A stretch of DNA of 64,000 nucleotides from Saccharina japonica (taxonomy: Eukaryota > Sar > Phaeophyceae > Laminariales > Laminariaceae). The first letter of the stretch is position 1. Each line of letters opens with the position of its first letter. This document shows, piece by piece, positions 58,601 through 64,000 of the stretch. A model generated the notes under the pieces. That model made no database searches and was not told the DNA's origin. It worked only from the letters and a program-made list of their open reading frames with translations. Where the stretch lies: contig MEHQ01003146.1 in NCBI GenBank assembly GCA_008828725.1, positions 124,001 through 188,000 of the forward strand, given 5' to 3'. The position numbers and the translations under genes were made by a program.

Positions 58601-58690
58601 GCTTGCTCGGATTGAAGGCCTCACACAAGCGCTGGTGAGGGTGGGGATGAGAGTGGCGGACAGCAACGCCAAATATGTTTGTCAGCGAAA
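55601..58690. other. Gene-poor stretch
   Basis: Apart from the SINE fragment at 56050, I see no feature. The frames at 57900-58154 and 58277-58638 are somewhat protein-like (for example ILNFTPPTIGHRRAREDN) but lack a recognised motif or a duplicate. Confidence 0.4.
56050..56173 (+). mobile_element. tRNA-derived SINE, short 3' fragment
   Basis: It begins GTGCCGTAGTGGGGAGGAAG, contains CACCCCGGATCTGAGTTACG, and ends in an A-rich tail (GGAAACAAAAAAGACAAAAC). Confidence 0.65.
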
Positions 58691-58694
58691 ACCG

Positions 58695-59038
58695 TTTTGT
58701 TTTTTTGTCCATCCAATTTATTATCTTCGCCCTTCCTTTCTCTCTCCTCCCTAGTCGTAACTCAGATCCGGGGTCACAAAGTTGGCTCCTCTCCCTCCTC
58801 CCCCACTACGGTTCTTGCCTTGCATTTTATCGCGAGAAGACTTCAGCCTTTCCTTCCCTCGTCGACTCGCATCGAATTGTGCCTACCCACGCTACTATTA
58901 ATTGGCGCTCTCAGCAGTTGATTCCGTTTTTTATTTATTTTTGCAAATAAACTCAAAAGTCGGACCCACGTGAGATTCGAACTCCAGACATCAACGTTCA
59001 GAAGCGTTCGAGGTTACCTCTAGACCATCGGGGCGACC
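58695..59038 (-). mobile_element. tRNA-derived SINE, full-length copy on the minus strand
   Basis: Read on the minus strand: head GATGGTCTAGAGGTAACC, B-box GAGTTCGAATCTC, body with AATTCGATGCGAGTCGACGA, CCGTAGTGGGGGAGG and CCCCGGATCTGAGTTACGAC, then tail GGATGGACAAAAAAACAAAA. Candidate flanking repeats are AACGGTGTCG (left) and AACGGTTTTCG (right). Its independent location from the 24315/51056 pair proves that head and body move together. Confidence 0.75.
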
Positions 59039-60340
59039 GACACCGTTAGGACCACCCGAACCGCTTGGTATGGGTTTGGGGATACGTTGTCTTAGTATAT
59101 TGACGACCAAGAGCATAATAGACAGCCGCTGCATGAAAGAAGACGCGAGGAGTCGCGGGGTCTCTAGGTAAAACGTATAAACACCTGGCAGGAAAATTGT
59201 AAAGAAAAACGGCACTGGTAGAATCGAGGACGTAAATGAAGCATTTTTCTTGAACAACCTGAAGAAGTGTACGGGCTACTTGTGCAGCTTTGCCACTAGA
59301 TCAGGTCAGACATACTTTCAGGTTCGAAGGGGCGCCGGGACGGGGGAGCGGTATGGGAGCGCTAGGACAGGAGAAGCATATGTATGGCTGTTGTCCCCGT
59401 CACTCTCGGTGTTGGGTTCATATTCCTCAAAACATCATTTTTTTTTAGGACTTCTCTATTCCTACGTATTTTAATCAGTTGCACGATACGACAGCGAAGC
59501 TCGAAACTTATTTCCACTCCGGGCGGAAACATACATATAAGGACCGTTTACACACCAACATCAACACCAATGGGTCCTTATGTCCACGCCCATAGTAGTA
59601 CTGTCCATGGATAATTAAGTGAGAAGAACACAGCAGTGATCAAGTGGGGGTAGACGCCATGGCCGGTACCTAACGTACGCCCATAATAGTCAAGAGCACG
59701 ATTGGTTTTGTTTCCATGCGTGTACAGGGGGGGGGGGGTTATGTCGAGGCGAAATGTGGTTGCCGTTCTCTTATCTTAGTATGCAGAACAAATGATCTGC
59801 AGCCGCAGCTCGGAGGACGTTGCTGATACGGACAGGGTACACGGTTGAATGTACAAACACCAACAACTGACAGCGGGTCGGTCCGTTGTAGCCCGCAAGT
59901 ATAGGACTCACACCGAGGGCAGCTGATAGCCGCCAATGCACTTTATTAACGCTCCATGCAATTTACACACCAATCTAAAAACCATACGTTCAACCACCAC
60001 TCTTAACGACGGCGAAAAGGATAAGCCAGACTTCGTCCCGCAATGCGCACCCTCCGTACAGTCAACAGCCAAAACAGTTTATATCTGGATGAACCCACGC
60101 CTGTTCGTACTCAGACCTCATACAGATCCGAACGCATAAGATATCTATTCGCTGCCGCTCATGCAGCCAATCCATAGTTGCCGGTATTGCCAGCGATCTG
60201 CACGGCCTCAGTGTCTCAATTGTACCCGTGTCTACTAGAGCATGCCAAGGTATCGTCCGTCAGGAGCCAAAGTACACATAGAGCAAACGTTACACACACA
60301 CTTACGCCAAGGAGCGCCGGCCGACCGCGCGCACATATGA
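59039..60340. other. Gene-poor stretch
   Basis: There is no supported gene. A short poly-G run lies at about 59727. An AATAAA on the minus strand at about 59942-59947 might once have served the decayed ankyrin-type gene to its right. Confidence 0.4.
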
Positions 60341-60630
60341 ATATGCAGATTCCCCGCCCCTAGCAGCCTTACTGCACGTTTCATCGTTCAACGGGAACTA
60401 TGGTTCGTGCATCTACTAGAGGAGCTCGATACGCCCTGTAGCGGCCGGCAGACATTTTGCTTGTTCCCAGGGACAGCCATTCGATCGTGCCCACTATACA
60501 CGACCCAGCAAAACGCCGATGCTAACCGCTGTGGCACGTCTCGCGTCGCAAGTACTGTCGCCCAAACGCACCCTCTGAAAAATGTCCAGAGGCCGTCTAT
60601 ACCAGAAGCATACCCACATGTTGGCTTGTC
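60340..60630 (-). pseudogene. Decayed repeats downstream of the ankyrin-type gene
   Basis: Past the stop at 60631, fragments of the 27-residue repeat continue in shifted frames. One is WARSNGCPWEQAKC near 60500-60450, and another is DETCSKAAR near 60390-60360. The ancestral gene was therefore longer by at least three repeats. Confidence 0.7.
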
Positions 60631-61641
60631 TCAAGGACAGTCATTCGCACGTGCCCACTGAACAACGTCCATATGCTCTCTTCTAGCAGCTTTCGTGCGT
60701 GTCGTCTTGTCCCAAGCGTAACTATTAGCCCGCAACCCCTGGAGCACCCCAAGGTTGCCTGCCACAGCGGCGCCGCCACACGTCGATTCGTCCCACGGAC
60801 GATCGTTATCATGTGCCCATTGGAAAAACTTGAGATTACCTGAATTAGCAGCAACGTTGCAAGTTGTCTCGTCCCAGGGACAACCGTTGCCGTGCGCCCA
60901 CTGCAGCATCTCGAGGTGTCCTCTGACAGAAGCGTGGAAATATGTGTCCTCGTCCCAAGGACAGCGGTTTGCGTGAGCCCACTGAAGAACGTCCAGGTGT
61001 CCCTCCTGAGCCGTCCCAGAGCATGTACTCTCGTTCCACGGGCAGCCGTTAGCCCGCGCCCACTGAAGGCCTCTCAAATGCCCCCCACGGACAAACCCGG
61101 AGCAGGTTCCCGTATCCCATGGGCAGCGGATTGATCTCAACCATTGGAGAATGTTTAGATGGCTCTCCCACGCAGCTTGACGGCACGTTTCCTCGTCCAC
61201 GTGCCAAGCATGGGCATGCGTCCACTGTACAGCCCTTAAGTGCCCCTTACCGACAGCCATGTCACAAGTACTCAGCTCTGAGGGGCACCCGTACGACAGT
61301 GCCCAGATCATGATATGGACATGTCCCCCCTCTACAGCACTACTGTAAACCGAGTCGGCCCAGGCACAACAATACGCTCTGGCGCATTGGAGTAGATCCA
61401 GCCTGCAAAGCGAAGCAGCCCTGTCGCACACTTCTCCCTGCGACTTTAGGCCGCTGCCCAGGCTCTCCAACAGCTGGGGTACCATCGTATCCGTCCCAAC
61501 GGCACGGGTTGTTTTAGGACGTTGACCCCACGCTTCCTCCCAGGTAGTCGAAACAGACGGGAAGAACAGGTATTGGCGGTTATCGACGAAGTCACCGAGG
61601 TGGCGGACAACATCGGCGTCTACCATCAGCGGGTTGTCCAC
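60631..61641 (-). CDS. F-box-like/ankyrin-type repeat protein, truncated by nonsense codon
   Basis: A 336-residue intronless frame starts MDNPLMVDADVVRHLGDFVD, aligning with the start of the gene at 1-1063. The F-box-like segment includes YLFFPSVSTTWEEAWGQRP. About nine full 27-residue units follow (for example GHLDVLQWAHANRCPW-DEDT). The frame ends ARANDCP then TGA, where the repeat should read CPWD: the Trp codon TGG became TGA at 60631-60633. Repeats in the middle have lost several usual Cys, Gly and Trp residues, suggesting relaxed selection. It could still make a shortened protein or be a recent pseudogene. Confidence 0.8.
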   Translation of the reverse strand: MDNPLMVDADVVRHLGDFVDNRQYLFFPSVSTTWEEAWGQRPKTTRAVGTDTMVPQLLESLGSGLKSQGEVCDRAASLCRLDLLQCARAYCCAWADSVYSSAVEGGHVHIMIWALSYGCPSELSTCDMAVGKGHLRAVQWTHAHAWHVDEETCRQAAWESHLNILQWLRSIRCPWDTGTCSGFVRGGHLRGLQWARANGCPWNESTCSGTAQEGHLDVLQWAHANRCPWDEDTYFHASVRGHLEMLQWAHGNGCPWDETTCNVAANSGNLKFFQWAHDNDRPWDESTCGGAAVAGNLGVLQGLRANSYAWDKTTRTKAARREHMDVVQWARANDCP

Positions 61642-63090
61642 GCGTGCTGCGCAGTATTCCTGTTTAGTGCGACGGGTGCAATCGGGGATGCTGTGAATAT
61701 TTTTGTCAGCCGTTTTTTTCTCTTATGCGAGCAGACAACAGCAGTTCCTTGCACGATCAAACAACAGTAGAACCCACGCGAACCTGTGTAAACACACGTT
61801 TCAGAGGCATGGGTTGGGCGCAGACCGATTGCTTCGCACTGCGGCACCAATATAGCCCTGTTGATTAAACACATATCCCCCAAATGTCCACAGAACAGGT
61901 GTCGAAAAATTCGTGGTCTGTCGGCGAAGCAGTCTCCATATTGCAGTTGAGCGTGATCTATTTCAGTGCCAAGCGGAAGGGGCACATGTTTTTTCGCAGG
62001 AGCAGTAATTTCGTCGACGCCTTATTTCAAGCCGCCGTATTCCGAAGAAACTATACGATATTCTCAAACCCAATAGGAAATGTTCGCCATGTTCGTGTAG
62101 TATACATTATAGTGTTAATCGATTGCAACAATCGGCGTCATACCTTGCATATATTTCAGGCCACGGCAAAAAAAACGCAAGCTTGTCCTATTGTGCTGCA
62201 CCGTGGCTCTAAACCGTTGTCACTGTCTCAACAGTGTTGAATAATCGTCATTATTTACGCCGGGTTCACTGGACAGTCTTGACGAAGGTCGAAGGAAATC
62301 GTACAACACACATATTCAGGTATACATCAGTGTTTAAAATAAAACAAGATAAATACATATATATGTTCTCCCGCAAACAACACGCAACCGTCTTCAACTT
62401 CTTGTACATCGTGCGAGTCTCAAAACACCAACCGTACGAGAGAGGTCGGAATGAAGAACAGAGCCTTCTTAGCACACTCTCTCTGGCAGGAACGGCTTGG
62501 TCTACCACACTTCGGTAGTAGTACACCCAACAGCTACGCTATTGCTGCGTCTGAGTGAGCCGAGGAAAAAAAAACGAAATACACTTGCGGTCGAATACAA
62601 CGGGGGCTGCGCCGATGCGGGCGGGAACCTACCTGGCGTTTCGTATGCGCACAGTGAGCGGGACATTCGGGCAGGAGGAAGTACTAAACGCGGGAAACAC
62701 GTCCATAGCTGGTTGGATCCGTGGTCAAGGTTGTTGGGGATATGAATTGACCTTAGGGGGTACCCATGTTTTTTAACTATGCGTGCATGGAGAGGGGGAC
62801 CCGTTATCTGTTTGCCTCAGTCATTCGGGCATTGACCACGCATCCCTTTCGAGGCGGGGAGGGTTAACGCGACAACAAAAACCTCGTGCCAATGCAAAGA
62901 AGGATGTGTGCAAATGGGTATTTTTTCAATATGGACGTGATTCGTGGTATGCTCAAAACACGGAAACCGCTCCCGATACACCTGGCAATCGAACAAACGG
63001 AAACGGCGACGGTTAGGATGAGGTTTTCTTCAATTAATAAACAGTATAATTGTAGCGTACAACCCACGTAATACGCTGTGAACAGCCGGG
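61642..63090. other. Upstream and intergenic stretch
   Basis: The first 100 bases are the probable promoter and leader of the minus-strand gene, with GCGAGCAGACAACAGCAG shared with the paralogue. The remainder has no recognised gene. Confidence 0.45.
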
Positions 63091-63091
63091 G

Positions 63092-63093
63092 AA

Positions 63094-63126
<33 letters not shown>

Positions 63127-63127
63127 C
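63092..63127. repeat. (AT)n microsatellite
   Basis: A TATATA run has one GTA interruption. Confidence 0.9.
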
Positions 63128-63309
63128 ACAGGCGTGTGCGCCATGTTCTTAAGTTTTGATTTTATCTCCCGGGGCGTGCCGCGTTCGTCCGTCTCGTCCA
63201 TTATCATTCCAAGTACACGTTGTGTTTGCTCCAAGAGAAGCGAGACAGATTACACAAACGAAGATGTTAGAAAACTCATAGATAATTTGTTACTGCATTA
63301 CGGCCTTCT

Positions 63310-63595
63310 TAGCAGTGTGTGCCGAATGAACTACAAGTACGACGTATCCTCGTATCCAGAAGACTGACCTACCTAAACCCCGCCGAATTTCATCGGCAGC
63401 ACAACGTCGCACCGTATGCACCAAGACGTGTATTCACTACGAGGCTCGGAGAACAGCCGCGAGCTTACTATATTGTAGTTCAACGGTGTGTAGGACGTGT
63501 GCTGAATACACTACGAACACGTACCGTCTGGTATCCAGTAGACTGATGCATGTACTGCAACCGTGTTTCATCGACAGCACGACGTGGTGACGTTC
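63310..63595. repeat. Diverged tandem repeat, unit about 185 bp
   Basis: The words GTATCCAGAAGACTGACC and TTTCATCGGCAGCACAACGT at about 63352-63405 recur as GTATCCAGTAGACTGATG and TTTCATCGACAGCACGACGT at about 63530-63587. Confidence 0.6.
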
Positions 63596-63709
63596 ATAGG
63601 CGTGGTGCACACACGCGACGACACTCTAAGTAACGCAGCGCGATCTGGCAGCAGGACGACTGAATCTGGCTCAGCACCGTTGCCGTGGCAAAGAAAAGAC
63701 CGACCTTGG

Positions 63710-63945
63710 GTCGTCGCCCAGCACGGTACTACGAATCGTTACAGACCAAACAAGCAAAGACAACTCCGCGACATCGGCATCGACTTATATTGATTGACAT
63801 TGGTGATGGAAGTGCACGGAGTTCATCAAGGCACAACGAACTCTTACAGAGACAGAAACAACAAGGAACGACAACTTGGCGACATCGCCATCAATTTCTA
63901 TTGACTGGCATTGGTGTTGGAAGCGCTCAACGTTGGGCAACTCTT
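63710..63945. repeat. Tandem repeat, two units of about 118 bp
   Basis: Unit 1 contains CGAATCGTTACAGACCAAAC, CGACATCGGCATCGACTTAT and GACATTGGTGATGGAAG. Unit 2 contains CGAACTCTTACAGAGACAGA, CGACATCGCCATCAATTTCT and GGCATTGGTGTTGGAAG in the same order. Confidence 0.75.
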
Positions 63946-64000
63946 CATCTCTGACAGGTCTCCGAAGATACTAAAAACTTCAGCAGCCGATGTTCTTGTA

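Overview
The window looks like nuclear DNA of a eukaryote, most likely a brown alga or a close stramenopile relative. The reasons are two genes built from a 27-residue ankyrin-like repeat (W-A-R-A-N-G-C-P-W-D-E type) behind an F-box-like N-terminus, short coding exons with GT-AG introns, tRNA-type Pol III genes, an LTR retrotransposon, several MITE families and abundant microsatellites. There are no operons, ribosome binding sites or prokaryotic signals. Nearly all open frames over 60 codons are chance frames in non-coding DNA. The species assignment is an inference.

Layout. (1) At 1-1063, minus strand, is an ankyrin-type gene cut by the left edge of the window. (2) From 1064 to about 7990 lies gene-poor DNA with one GC-rich island. 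(3) From about 7990 to 24690 is copy A of a large segmental duplication. (4) From about 24690 to 27200 are GC-rich direct and tandem repeats with (TAC)n tracts. (5) Copy B runs from about 27200 to 51430, is in the same orientation, and is interrupted at about 27920-33345 by a GC-rich insert that itself carries a complete 4.3 kb LTR element. (6) A shorter, more diverged third unit, C, runs from about 51980 to 55600. (7) The right end is gene-poor DNA, a minus-strand tRNA-derived SINE, a second ankyrin-type gene (60631-61641) broken by a nonsense codon, and small tandem repeats.

The main gene of the duplicated unit is not visible as a long ORF. Reading splice sites on the minus strand in both copies gives a matching multi-exon gene (copy A 16976 down to 10737, copy B 42997 down to 36560 or 36043). 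It encodes a secreted protein with a signal peptide and two tandem domains joined by a Pro/Thr/Ala linker. The same exon cassette (75, 160 and 86 nt, with the same phases) is used twice. Copy A has a TGA in the second domain; copy B is open. A second gene family (D), present once per unit in A, B and C, is degenerate in all three copies.

Mobile DNA explains much of the rest. It includes a non-autonomous LTR element whose primer site matches a tRNA-Met anticodon arm, a tRNA-headed SINE in five copies, a TIR MITE family inside the introns and around them, a three-hairpin PIF/Harbinger-like MITE nested in one of those MITEs, a 756 bp palindrome, and an unnamed element of about 500 bp inserted twice into poly-G/C tracts of copy B. 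Paralogous empty sites in the other copies let several insertions be dated relative to the duplication.
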